Source: Chryseobacterium sp. CH21 | Lineage (GTDB): Bacteria > Bacteroidota > Bacteroidia > Flavobacteriales > Weeksellaceae | Assembly (NCBI RefSeq): GCF_004119445.1 | Contig: NZ_QICI01000041.1 | Span: 62,001 to 126,000 of the forward strand | DNA length: 64,000 nucleotides | Direction of reading: 5' to 3' | Shown here: piece by piece, positions 55,510 through 63,992 of the stretch | Layout: the number at the start of each line of letters is the position of its first letter | Numbering within the stretch: the first letter of the stretch is position 1 | Notes under the pieces: generated by a model | Told to the model about the DNA's origin: nothing | What the model saw: the letters and a program-made list of their open reading frames with translations, nothing else | The model's database searches: none | Position numbers and translations under genes: made by a program

Positions 55510-56258
55510 AATCTTATTCTATTTGTTTGTACAAAATCTAACTCACCCTTTCTATTTATTGTTGGATAAAGCATGTGAAAATAATACTTTGAACTTGTAG
55601 GATCATCATGTTCTGCCCCGCCAGGGTATATTAAATGTTGCTTATCCCATAACGTAAAATGACCTGAAGCATTGTTCCAACCAGATACATCAAAAGTTAT
55701 TATTCCTTTAGTATTATTAATCCTAGACCACTCAGCTTGTGAAATCTTTTTTTTACTATTCCACACTTGTGTCCATTCTGATTGTGTAAGATTACTTTTC
55801 TTTCTCAAATTAACTGGCATTTCAATCTTATCTAATTTTATATCAATTTCTGGCGTTCCTAAGTGTTCAGCTAGATATTGAGCTAACTCCCGTACTCTAT
55901 ACCAATAGTTCAATTTATCATCTCCTATATGAACTCCTCCTTCTCCTCCTTTTGCTCTATATTTTGAATTATTATATGGTAATTTAAATCCACTATAGTT
56001 CAACCCCTTACTCATTCTAAATGCACAAGTGTTTTCCCAACTACTTCTCGTTTTAGGATCATTATAATGATTTATTAATTTATTTCCTATATCATTATAT
56101 AAAGTAACAACATCAATAGATGTATCTGGATAATTTTTAATCATATCTCTCCAACTCGGTCTTAAAACCTGAATTGGTCTTGTCTGTTGATTTCCACTTG
56201 TTGCAATTATGCCTCTCCGTTGTTCAAGTAATGTTGGTATAAAATTATTAATATTCAT
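55494..56258 (-). CDS. Tae4-type peptidoglycan amidase effector of T6SS
   Basis: 254 residues. NlpC/P60-like D,L-endopeptidase that cleaves donor peptide bonds in peptidoglycan of attacked cells. Motifs of Tae4: RPSWRDMIKNYP near 33, catalytic Cys78 in ENTCAFRMSKGLNYSG, YRVRELAQYL near 120, catalytic His200 in GWNNASGHFTLWD with D205. An insertion at about 150-182 holds two QxEW-type repeats. No signal peptide, fitting T6SS delivery. Lies between vgrG (10 bases) and the Tai4-like gene. Confidence 0.88.
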   Translation of the reverse strand: MNINNFIPTLLEQRRGIIATSGNQQTRPIQVLRPSWRDMIKNYPDTSIDVVTLYNDIGNKLINHYNDPKTRSSWENTCAFRMSKGLNYSGFKLPYNNSKYRAKGGEGGVHIGDDKLNYWYRVRELAQYLAEHLGTPEIDIKLDKIEMPVNLRKKSNLTQSEWTQVWNSKKKISQAEWSRINNTKGIITFDVSGWNNASGHFTLWDKQHLIYPGGAEHDDPTSSKYYFHMLYPTINRKGELDFVQTNRIRLWELK

Positions 56259-56268
56259 GATAGTGTAT

Positions 56269-58452
56269 TTATGTATTTTCTGATTCTATTTCTTCTTCTT
56301 TCATAAGTTCAAGGGTATGAGACTTTAAAGGTTCTTTAAAGATTACTATTCCATCTCTGTCAACTGTTCCTGATAAGGTTAATTCATTAAGTCCTTCTGC
56401 TAATGGTTCACCATCATCAGACTTTATAGTAACATCAATACTTTCTCCCTCTTCATAGTTTCTTGTCTGGACAATCAGATTCATATCTACAAAAAACTTG
56501 GAATCATCCATCAGAGAAGTATTTTCCTCTTCATAAGCCCAGTACATTGATGCTATTTGTTTCTCTCTTGTATACTCAAACTCACCATTTTGAGGAAGCT
56601 TATTCATTTGTGGGGCTTTGTACTCAATCTTTTCTTTAGCAGTCAATAATGAGTTTGAACCATATACATGCATTCTGTCTTTTGCTCCGAACTCTGTCTG
56701 TCCATCTGTATAACCTATGAATTTTTCTTTCCCATAAAGGTCTAAATGAGCTTTTGCTGATATTTCAGTATTGGTTCCAGCATTGATAATAGTTTTCTTA
56801 CCACTGTCTTGGCTAATCTCTTGCTTGGCAATAATCTTAATGTTTTGTCCGACATTGGTATCCATATTCTTACCTGCTTTGGTCTCGATGTTCTCTTCAA
56901 TATCAAACTTCAGGTTCTTTGATTTTATAGTAATAGTTTCAGGGGCTGTAATATAGATGTTGCTTCCCTCTGTATCAAACCGTAATTCATTACCACTTTT
57001 ATCAGTCAATAAGATACTTTCATCCTCTGTGAAAACAAGTCTATGACCACTTCTGGTCTGTAGGGATTTTATACGATTATCCATACCACCTCCCAATCCC
57101 ACACCTCCATGAAACATTCCGCCCATTGCAAAAGGGAAATCTGGATTATGATATTCAAATCCAACCATAACCTGATCCCCAATCTCAGGAACTGCAACAA
57201 ATCCTCTGTTTTGGCTTATAGCATCTGTTCCTCCCGCATCAGGACTCATCATTCTGATAAAGTGAGTAGTGTCATTCAATTGCCAATCAAACCTCACCTG
57301 CACTCTTCCTTGATTTAACGGGTCAACATTAGATATGACAGTTGCAATTTGCGGTTCTGCTTTAGGCATCACAAAATCAGGTTTAGGCATAAATCCTGTC
57401 CCCTCAGCTATTGCTTCAAAACTTCCTGTATAATAACCTCTCGCATCAACTTCATGCTTTACCTCTGTCATCATCAGGGTTGTGAAGTGGGAAGTTTGGT
57501 TACTGTCCTGTTTCCTCATGTCTATATCAGCTACACAACCAACAAATAGGAAAGGAACAGTTGTATTTCCTGAAACCGTAAAAACCTCTACTGCTTTACT
57601 TCCTCTTGCACTCTTTTGAGAATCATCAACATCCAAAAACATATTGGCATTGATGGGAGTAGGAGTAAGTGACCTTGTTTTGAATATATTATCATTCAAT
57701 TCGTATGCTTTCTGAGACAAGTCTCCTAAGTGTCTAATTTTTTCATCAGAACCCAGCATTTTTGCATGGCTGCTGCAATTGTACCCAAAGTATTCAGGTT
57801 TTGTATGAACTGCTTTTAATTCTACCTGTATATCTGTAACATTACTTCCATAAACAAGTTGAATAGGCTTTTCAGATGGGGGGAGTTTTCCAAAATGAAG
57901 AATTTCACCATCATAGAAAAACTGTTCTCCGTAAGCTTCTGCTAATCTTGCAAGATAATTATAATGTGTTTCGCAATATTGTGAACTGTAATTAATGTAA
58001 CTTTTGTTCTGAGTTGCTACTCTGAAATCAAATTTATTTGTTCCCAATGCTTCTTTCAAAATCCTATCAGCAATGATAGCTGTGTTTACAGATTGATTCC
58101 CTCCAAAACTTTGGGTATGGGGAGCTGAATCCATCAAAATTGTTGGACTATATCCTTTCAGAACAATATTGCCTAAACTCATTTGTTCCTGGCTGAATGC
58201 CACTTTTGTAACTACACCAACAAATGTTCTTTCGGGGCTTTCATTTTCAGCATCTTTGTATTTAAAAGTAACTGTCAGACGTTTTCCTAGAAACTGCTGT
58301 GCTTGTTCTAAATTATGGTTCTGTACTTTATCAAGAGAATCATGTGCTAAGGTAAGCTCAAAGTAATGATGTTTTCTGGCACTTTGCTGTAAACGAAAGT
58401 GCTTAAAATGACTGATTGACTTCCCTTCAATCACAATATCAAGCTTCACCAC
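56269..58452 (-). CDS. vgrG: VgrG spike protein (T6SS), N-terminus probably cut by a frameshift
   Basis: 727 residues as read from a GTG. gp27-like domains (about 1-370; HFKHFRLQQSARKHHYFELT, CETHYNYLARLAEAYGEQFFYDG), gp5 OB fold (QGRVQVRFDW, GFVAVPEIGDQVMVGFEYHNPDFPF), beta-helix (SGHRLVFTEDESILLTDKSG, ITIKSKNLKF) and an Ig-like C-terminal extension from about 625 (MYWAYEEENTSL, VDMNLIVQTR) probably docking the effector. Upstream codons in this frame (NSEKISENHIAGINRVV) look coding; one more A in the T-run 58505-58511 would connect them to an ATG at 58514. Confidence 0.92.
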   Translation of the reverse strand: MVKLDIVIEGKSISHFKHFRLQQSARKHHYFELTLAHDSLDKVQNHNLEQAQQFLGKRLTVTFKYKDAENESPERTFVGVVTKVAFSQEQMSLGNIVLKGYSPTILMDSAPHTQSFGGNQSVNTAIIADRILKEALGTNKFDFRVATQNKSYINYSSQYCETHYNYLARLAEAYGEQFFYDGEILHFGKLPPSEKPIQLVYGSNVTDIQVELKAVHTKPEYFGYNCSSHAKMLGSDEKIRHLGDLSQKAYELNDNIFKTRSLTPTPINANMFLDVDDSQKSARGSKAVEVFTVSGNTTVPFLFVGCVADIDMRKQDSNQTSHFTTLMMTEVKHEVDARGYYTGSFEAIAEGTGFMPKPDFVMPKAEPQIATVISNVDPLNQGRVQVRFDWQLNDTTHFIRMMSPDAGGTDAISQNRGFVAVPEIGDQVMVGFEYHNPDFPFAMGGMFHGGVGLGGGMDNRIKSLQTRSGHRLVFTEDESILLTDKSGNELRFDTEGSNIYITAPETITIKSKNLKFDIEENIETKAGKNMDTNVGQNIKIIAKQEISQDSGKKTIINAGTNTEISAKAHLDLYGKEKFIGYTDGQTEFGAKDRMHVYGSNSLLTAKEKIEYKAPQMNKLPQNGEFEYTREKQIASMYWAYEEENTSLMDDSKFFVDMNLIVQTRNYEEGESIDVTIKSDDGEPLAEGLNELTLSGTVDRDGIVIFKEPLKSHTLELMKEEEIESENT

Positions 58453-58628
58453 ACGGTTGATGCCTGCAATATGATTCTCGGAAATCTTCTCAGAATTTGA
58501 GTTATTTTTTTCATTATATATTTGTGTGTTTTTGGTATTATATCACGGAAGTTAGATAAAAATATTATGCCAATTGCAATACTTTTTGTTAAATCTCAAA
58601 AATTGTAGTAGAACTACGACAATAAAAT

Positions 58629-58964
58629 TTATTTCAATATTGTTCTTCCGAACTTCAAGCCTACCAACCTGTTTGATTTATTGTAAATAAACACGTTGTT
58701 TTGAGCTGATATATTCATTCCTTTGTTGAATTTGAAATCTTCTGAAAATAAATCATCGGTAAACAAAAGGTCACAGTCAAAGTAAATGCTGTCTAATTCA
58801 TGTCCGTTTTCAGAAAAAGGAGAGATTTTACTAATTTCAAGACTCTGAACTTCTACCTTGTTTTCAAGCATTCCTTTTAAATCATAATCAACCTGCTCTA
58901 CTGTTGTTCTTTTGGAACAGGAGAGCATTGAAACAGAAATCAAAAATAATGACATTGTTTTCAT
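58629..58964 (-). CDS. Small lipoprotein of the island
   Basis: 111 residues from the ATG at 58964 (MKTMSLFLISVSMLSC, lipobox SMLSC); a start at 58994 would add ten polar residues. Mature part is short and beta-rich (DYDLKGMLENKVEVQSLEIS, FTDDLFSEDFKFNKGMNIS). Family not recognised. 13 bases after the 357-residue lipoprotein gene; likely in one operon with the two paralogous lipoproteins. Confidence 0.6.
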   Translation of the reverse strand: MKTMSLFLISVSMLSCSKRTTVEQVDYDLKGMLENKVEVQSLEISKISPFSENGHELDSIYFDCDLLFTDDLFSEDFKFNKGMNISAQNNVFIYNKSNRLVGLKFGRTILK

Positions 58965-58977
58965 AGTGTATAATCTT

Positions 58978-60051
58978 TTAATATTGCTTTTCAAATTCCA
59001 TCAATTCATTAGGGTAATTGTTGTCTTCTCCAAATAATTGAACTTCTCCATCGACCCTATACCCCACGTACAGTAAATCTTTACGAAAATCAACAGCAAT
59101 GATGAAATTTGTCATATCACAATTATGTTGCTCACAACCTGAGGCATTAAACATGCTATTTTCAACAATTATTCCTCCTTCAACTCCCCAAGTTTCTTTC
59201 ATAAAATTGTATTTTTCATTTCCCAACAAATTGATAAGTCTACCCTTCAAAACAGAATTTTCCAACAATTTGACCTCATAAGAATATTTTCCATCGAACT
59301 CTTTCAAAAATGCAAGAGACTCTTTCCGTTCATTAGAAAATTTATTTTGGCTTGTTGCCCAAGAAAAACTATTTGATTTGGCGTCAGGGTCAAATCCTCT
59401 TTTGGAAACATTTTGTGTCATTATCAAGTTATCTTTTGAACCGAACATGCTGATTTTAACCAATCCCTTGTGTTTTTGGTAGTATTCAATGTCTTTTTCA
59501 AAACGTTCTCTTGAGCCATCATTGAGAAATGCTTCCCTCACAACAACCAATTCTTTTTCTTTTCCTTCTTTCAAAAGCCAAAAGGAGGAGCAGTTAAATA
59601 TTCCGTCATTTTTTGAGTAACTCCATCGAAGAGTATCACTATCAGCAGGAAACTGAAAATATATTAGACTTTCATACTCTTTTGTTTGAGATGATTTTGT
59701 AAGGCTTTTTTTTGACTTCAACAAATAAACACACTTGTCTTTTTCACTTGTCCGAAACAAAAATTGTTCTCCTGAAACAAACATATTATTCATAAAGACA
59801 GCTTCTAATGTCCCAAAATTTGAACTATCTGATTTGATATAGTATACTTTTCTCTTCATTTCAAAATCAACTCCGCCTTTATCATAAAATTTGTAGTCAA
59901 ACCAAAGAAAGTTATCTCTTTGAGGTAGAATCCAATCTTCAATTCTTTCAGAGTACACTTTTTCAACATTTTGTTTTGATTGCTTTTTGTTACAGGATAA
60001 AATAAGTAACAAGAACAAGCAATGAAATATTTGATTTGTATTTTTCATCAT
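58978..60051 (-). CDS. Lipoprotein, paralogue of the 60048 gene, with Ivy-like C-x-x-H-x-C loop
   Basis: 357 residues, lipobox LILSC. The first 220 residues parallel the upstream neighbour (ERIEDWILPQRDNFLWF vs EKLEQWIFPVKNNFLRL; EYYQKHKGLVK vs EYYSKDKGLVK), showing tandem duplication. A C-terminal extension (about 250-350; LLGNEKYNFMKETWGVEG, SGCEQHNCDMTNFIIAVD) resembles the lysozyme-inhibitor Ivy, whose key loop is CKPHDC. Start overlaps the upstream gene's end by 4 bases. It could protect against peptidoglycan hydrolases; not shown. Confidence 0.6.
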   Translation of the reverse strand: MMKNTNQIFHCLFLLLILSCNKKQSKQNVEKVYSERIEDWILPQRDNFLWFDYKFYDKGGVDFEMKRKVYYIKSDSSNFGTLEAVFMNNMFVSGEQFLFRTSEKDKCVYLLKSKKSLTKSSQTKEYESLIYFQFPADSDTLRWSYSKNDGIFNCSSFWLLKEGKEKELVVVREAFLNDGSRERFEKDIEYYQKHKGLVKISMFGSKDNLIMTQNVSKRGFDPDAKSNSFSWATSQNKFSNERKESLAFLKEFDGKYSYEVKLLENSVLKGRLINLLGNEKYNFMKETWGVEGGIIVENSMFNASGCEQHNCDMTNFIIAVDFRKDLLYVGYRVDGEVQLFGEDNNYPNELMEFEKQY

Positions 60052-61004
60052 TTAAATATTGAACTTCGGTGTTTTCCGTCAAGATATTTCTGTCTATTTA
60101 TGGCTTCTTCTCGGGGAAACCAAAGCACATTGACAATTTTATGTCGCCCTATTCTGAAATCATATACCTTGACTTTTTTGATTTCCCTTTTTGGTAAATG
60201 TTTAAACATTCTTTCGTAGTCATCCAATGAACGCCCATATTTTTCCAAATATTCAGCATTCAACCTCTCCATATCTGTAAGATTATCTTTCTTTGTTTCA
60301 GAAATATTTGATTGTTCTTTTGACTGAGAAGACTTGTCTTTTTCGGTCAGTTCCAGAGAATCAGACAAAGGAAAATCCTGAATATCCATTTGAGAATCAA
60401 ATCCTGATTCTTCAACAGCGTAGGATTCTGTGAGTTTGCCTGTTTTTATGTTGATATTTTCCTGTTTTACCAATCCCTTATCCTTAGAATAGTATTCAAC
60501 TGTTTTTTCAGAAAATTGTTGTCTTCCTGCAATTTGACGTTCAATGACAAGGAGTTTTCCTTTTCCTGTTTTCCAATAACACAGACCATAATAAATTGTT
60601 CCGCTATCATCTGCATAGCTCCATTTGGTTGTTCCTATTGGGGTAGGGAGCTTGAAATAAACATTATCTTTTCCGAAGCTGTATTCTTCCCCTCCTGAAT
60701 CAATTGAAGCACCTTCTTTCAGCTTAATCAATGAAATTTCATCATTCCCGATCTCAAAGAGTTTGGCACTTGGTTCTGAGTTCATGAAACCGATTTCAAG
60801 GGTTATTCCGACAAGCTTATTTGAAATTTTGAAATAGTTGATCCTGAAAAAATCCGCTGAATTTGTTTTGGATTTCAGTCTCAGGAAATTGTTTTTGACT
60901 GGGAAAATCCATTGTTCCAGTTTTTCTTGTTCTTGTCCTTTTATCTGTTGGCAGAAAGTTGTCAAACTCAATAAAAGGAAGAAAATAGCATAAATTTTAT
61001 TCAT
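60048..61004 (-). CDS. Secreted protein, paralogue of the 58978 gene
   Basis: 318 residues from the ATG at 61004, where a signal peptide begins (MNKIYAIFFLLLSLTTFCQQ). N-terminal two-thirds match the downstream paralogue; the C-terminus instead has a charged Ser/Lys linker and a YLEKYGRSLDDYERMFKHLP helix, with no Ivy-like part. Family not recognised. First gene of a three-gene minus-strand set, divergent from an XRE regulator. Confidence 0.6.
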   Translation of the reverse strand: MNKIYAIFFLLLSLTTFCQQIKGQEQEKLEQWIFPVKNNFLRLKSKTNSADFFRINYFKISNKLVGITLEIGFMNSEPSAKLFEIGNDEISLIKLKEGASIDSGGEEYSFGKDNVYFKLPTPIGTTKWSYADDSGTIYYGLCYWKTGKGKLLVIERQIAGRQQFSEKTVEYYSKDKGLVKQENINIKTGKLTESYAVEESGFDSQMDIQDFPLSDSLELTEKDKSSQSKEQSNISETKKDNLTDMERLNAEYLEKYGRSLDDYERMFKHLPKREIKKVKVYDFRIGRHKIVNVLWFPREEAINRQKYLDGKHRSSIFK

Positions 61005-61025
61005 TTTCTTAGTTATTACTAATCG

Positions 61026-61057
61026 CAAAACTAACACAAATTCTTGACTTTTACCAA
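61026..61057 (-). promoter_or_regulatory. Promoter of the island lipoprotein operon
   Basis: TTG (61055-61057), 21 bases, TAGTTTTG (61026-61033) on the minus strand, 22 bases before the start at 61004. It lies in the 63-base divergent gap with the XRE gene, which could bind here. Confidence 0.55.
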
Positions 61058-61067
61058 GTTGTTTATC

Positions 61068-61325
61068 ATGAAGAAGCAAAAAAAGACGAGAATTGAGCAG
61101 TTTGTAATTGATAAAGTGAAGGAAATTCGTATTCAAAAAGGAATTTCTCAGGAAGAAATTGCCCTATTTTTAGAAACAACAAAAGGCTTCATTGGTCAAA
61201 TTGAAACCCCTAATCATTCTTCAAAATATAATATCAATCATTTAAACACGATTGCAGTTGAATTTAATTGTTCAATCAAAGATTTTTTCCCAGACCTACC
61301 TTTTCCTGATGAAGAGAAAATCTAA
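61068..61325 (+). CDS. XRE-family regulator of the island
   Basis: 85 residues from the ATG at 61068 (MKKQKKTRIEQFVIDKVKEI). Single Cro/C1-type HTH (IRIQKGISQEEIALFLETTKGFIGQIE), then a short tail with FFPDLPFP. The only plus-strand gene of the island, divergent from the lipoprotein operon. Confidence 0.8.
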   Translation: MKKQKKTRIEQFVIDKVKEIRIQKGISQEEIALFLETTKGFIGQIETPNHSSKYNINHLNTIAVEFNCSIKDFFPDLPFPDEEKI

Positions 61326-61374
61326 AATTTGACATTTTTTCTTTGATTCTCTTTGATTTCTTTTAAAAAGCACA

Positions 61375-61398
61375 AAGTAGGTCAACAACGACCTACTT
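61375..61398 (-). terminator. Terminator overlapping the stop of the 61393 gene
   Basis: AAGTAGGTC-AACAAC-GACCTACTT perfect nine-base stem; the minus strand continues into TTTGTGCTTTTT. It includes the stop codon of the replication-like gene. Confidence 0.6.
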
Positions 61399-62379
61399 GA
61401 CTAATTTTTGAGCTGTTTTCGGCATTTTGAAAATCTGTTTCAAGCCTTCAACATAGGCAACTTTCACTTTGTGGCTCAGTTCCTTGGTATGTTGTTCAAA
61501 TTCAAAGCTGAAATTATCCAACATTGCATCTTTAAACAACTTAAGCCTTTTTGATTTATCACTCGAATAAATACATTTTTTCTTCACTCCTTGTTTCATC
61601 AAAAAATCCAATCGTTCCCAGCCCATTGTCTGTACTATATATCTCCGCATAAATTTGTCAAACCCTGGCAAACCTTTCAACCTTTCTGGATAGATCAACA
61701 AAGCCTCTTTCTCAATATCAAAGTATGTATCATACCAAAGTCTCAAAATATGCTTACAAGTTTCTTCCTCAAACAAATTATAAATTCTAACATCTTTTAT
61801 ACCCAAAATATCAGAAATTCTTGATTGCATCTGCATTTCAATTCGCATCAAGTGCTTTTCATCAGTTAAAAAGCTCAAATCATCATCAATTAGTTTCTCC
61901 CTGCTTCTAAACTCAGACAGTTTGTCATACAATAGATAATTAATCCCAACACTATTTCCCTGATACCGAAGTGTTGTTTCTCTGGCAGTATTTCGCTGAA
62001 AAAATTCCAAACGTTGCAACTCAGGAAAATAATCAACAACTTCCTGATTCAAGCCAATATTTACACCAATATCAAGCCTAATAATTTTTCCATTCTCCAA
62101 TGGTACACCCAATTCATAGGAAAGCAAATCAATAGCTTTTCTAAAATTTCTCCAATCAAAATTTTCAACATTATTTTTCTGCCAGTATTTGGCAATACTT
62201 CCTTCAACAACTATTTTCCTCTCATTAACCCAAATTGCCATATTTTTTATAAAGCCGTCAGGTTTAAAACCAATTCTGTGAAACTTCTCAAAAGGTTCGA
62301 GTTTCGATTTGATTTCATCCACATTCCAGCCCTCTTTCGTATATGAGGGCAACAAAATAAATTTCACTGTGTCTGTCAT
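61393..62379 (-). CDS. Phage/plasmid replication-initiator-like protein
   Basis: 328 residues. Segments IIRLDIGVNIGLN, YLLYDKLSEF and LMRIEMQMQSRISDILG are in the order and spacing of the catalytic core of phage gene II/X-type rolling-circle initiators (IDA, tyrosine, RxE patterns). Such proteins accompany small integrative elements and phage-like plasmids. It sits with an excisionase-like and an integrase gene on the same strand. Family assignment is moderate; a related Rep-type nuclease is possible. Confidence 0.55.
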   Translation of the reverse strand: MTDTVKFILLPSYTKEGWNVDEIKSKLEPFEKFHRIGFKPDGFIKNMAIWVNERKIVVEGSIAKYWQKNNVENFDWRNFRKAIDLLSYELGVPLENGKIIRLDIGVNIGLNQEVVDYFPELQRLEFFQRNTARETTLRYQGNSVGINYLLYDKLSEFRSREKLIDDDLSFLTDEKHLMRIEMQMQSRISDILGIKDVRIYNLFEEETCKHILRLWYDTYFDIEKEALLIYPERLKGLPGFDKFMRRYIVQTMGWERLDFLMKQGVKKKCIYSSDKSKRLKLFKDAMLDNFSFEFEQHTKELSHKVKVAYVEGLKQIFKMPKTAQKLVK

Positions 62380-62560
62380 TTTTTTTTGCCAATTGTATTA
62401 ATACCTACCTATCTTTCTTTTATCAGAAATTTAGTACGCTTTTTATCTATTTTCACCCAAAAAGTGAGGTCTGTAAATTTTTTCAGAGAATTTCAAAAAA
62501 TGAAATTCTGATTTCAGAAAGGAGATAGGTCAGATTATTTAAAAATTCTTTTGTTTTGAA

Positions 62561-62588
62561 AACCCAACTTTTGTTTTGAAGTTGGGTT
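62561..62588 (-). terminator. Hairpin after the excisionase-like gene
   Basis: AACCCAACTT-TTGTTTTG-AAGTTGGGTT ten-base perfect stem, 9 bases after the stop at 62597; the minus strand continues TTTTC, a weak T-run. Confidence 0.6.
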
Positions 62589-62596
62589 GTCCTCTT

Positions 62597-62905
62597 CTAT
62601 TTCCGTTTGATCCGTTGATTTATTAAAGTAGCCTCATTCTCAATTTCATCATCAGTTTGTATTTTGATCTGAGTAAGCCAGTCATTGATTTCTTCCCTTT
62701 TGAAAAATACACTTTTTCCTCCAGGGGTTTTGTAGTGCGGAATGGCTCTCCTGCTTGTCAGTTTGTACAGGTAGGATTTTTCAAATCCTGTGTACAAAGC
62801 AACCTCGTCAATATTGAGGATTTCTTTTTTCAAAAGCATAAGATTTCTGATTTCAACTAAAATATCATAGAATTTGTTGTTGGTAGGTTGTTCTTGTTGT
62901 TTCAT
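62597..62905 (-). CDS. Excisionase-type helix-turn-helix protein
   Basis: 102 residues with an HTH_17/MerR-like domain (about 33-75; ILNIDEVALYTGFEKSYLYKLTS, IPHYKTPGGKSVFFKREEINDW). Proteins of this type bind near attachment sites and set the direction of recombination. 13 bases downstream of the integrase gene, so probably co-transcribed with it. Confidence 0.85.
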   Translation of the reverse strand: MKQQEQPTNNKFYDILVEIRNLMLLKKEILNIDEVALYTGFEKSYLYKLTSRRAIPHYKTPGGKSVFFKREEINDWLTQIKIQTDDEIENEATLINQRIKRK

Positions 62906-62918
62906 TATATATATGGTA

Positions 62919-63992
62919 TTATTTAAACATTGAGCGAAGACTTTTGACAGCTTTTGATTTTGCGTTTTCTGCCACTCTTATGTAGATTTCTGTTTCTTTC
63001 AGGCTTTTGTGACCCAACAGCTTGGAAATCGTGGTGATATTTTGATTCTGGTGGTTTAAAAGTGTAGCAAAGGTATGCCTTGAACAGTGCCAAGTGATAT
63101 GCTTATTGATTCCTGCCTTTGCAACCCATTCCCGCAACACTTTCAGACAGGTGGTACTAGTCGGCAATTGAAAAACAAGCTTGTCATTGTTCTGTCTTTT
63201 GGAGATTTCCAAAAGTCTGACAGCATCTTGGTGAAGATCCATTGTTAAGCGTTCTTTGGTTTTGAGTTGTACAAGGTCTAAGGTATTATTATTTTTTATG
63301 TTATTCCATGTCAATGTCTGAACATCACAAAAACGAATACCTGTATAACAGCAGAACAGAAAGGCTGTTTTGATTTCTTCATTTCGGCACTCTGTTTCCA
63401 ATAAAGCTTTGACCTCTTCAAATACCAGAGTTTCTTTTTCTTTTGATTTTCCTTTGCTGTTTACAATTTCAGCCATTGGATTTGTTCTGAAATACCTAGC
63501 AATAGTCGCTTCTTTGATGACTCTTTTCAGCTTTTTGAAATAATTGTAGGCAGAAACACCTGATAGTTCCAAATCAAGATAATCTTTGAACCCCAACAAG
63601 AACTCCTCGTCAATATCACTGCAAGGAAGCTTGTTTCTTCCAACATAGCGTTTGAATTTTTTTAGCATTGCACAGTAGGTTCTCTTTTCAGAGGTTTGAA
63701 CTTTTCTCTCTATGAAATCTTCAAAGAATTCAAGAAAATCTTTATTCCACTGAAAATTTCTCTCTATCATATTGAAAGCATACAGCTCATCAATTTCCAT
63801 TTTCGCTTTTACTTTGTCTGCCAATAGAAGCTTATTTTTTTTATCCTGACGCTCTTGGGCTGTTCTTGGAGTGGCAAGATATGTGATTTTGGGTTTTCTG
63901 AACACTCTTCTTATACCGTTCAGGTTGTAGTCAAATTCAATCGTGTACCTCTTCTTGTCTTTTGATAAGATTTTTCTGTATGTTACTGACAT
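62919..63992 (-). CDS. Tyrosine-type site-specific integrase
   Basis: 357 residues: N-terminal arm-binding domain, SAM-like core-binding domain (about 95-195; FLEFFEDFIERKVQTSEKRT) and catalytic domain with Arg in CYTGIRFCD, Lys in LKTKERLTM, WHCSRHTFATLL (H-x-x-R), GHKSLKETEIYIRV (His and nucleophile Tyr). All catalytic residues are present. Bacteroidota element integrases have this form. The start is 8 bases from the window edge, so its promoter and the attachment site are outside or only partly visible. Confidence 0.93.
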   Translation of the reverse strand: MSVTYRKILSKDKKRYTIEFDYNLNGIRRVFRKPKITYLATPRTAQERQDKKNKLLLADKVKAKMEIDELYAFNMIERNFQWNKDFLEFFEDFIERKVQTSEKRTYCAMLKKFKRYVGRNKLPCSDIDEEFLLGFKDYLDLELSGVSAYNYFKKLKRVIKEATIARYFRTNPMAEIVNSKGKSKEKETLVFEEVKALLETECRNEEIKTAFLFCCYTGIRFCDVQTLTWNNIKNNNTLDLVQLKTKERLTMDLHQDAVRLLEISKRQNNDKLVFQLPTSTTCLKVLREWVAKAGINKHITWHCSRHTFATLLNHQNQNITTISKLLGHKSLKETEIYIRVAENAKSKAVKSLRSMFK

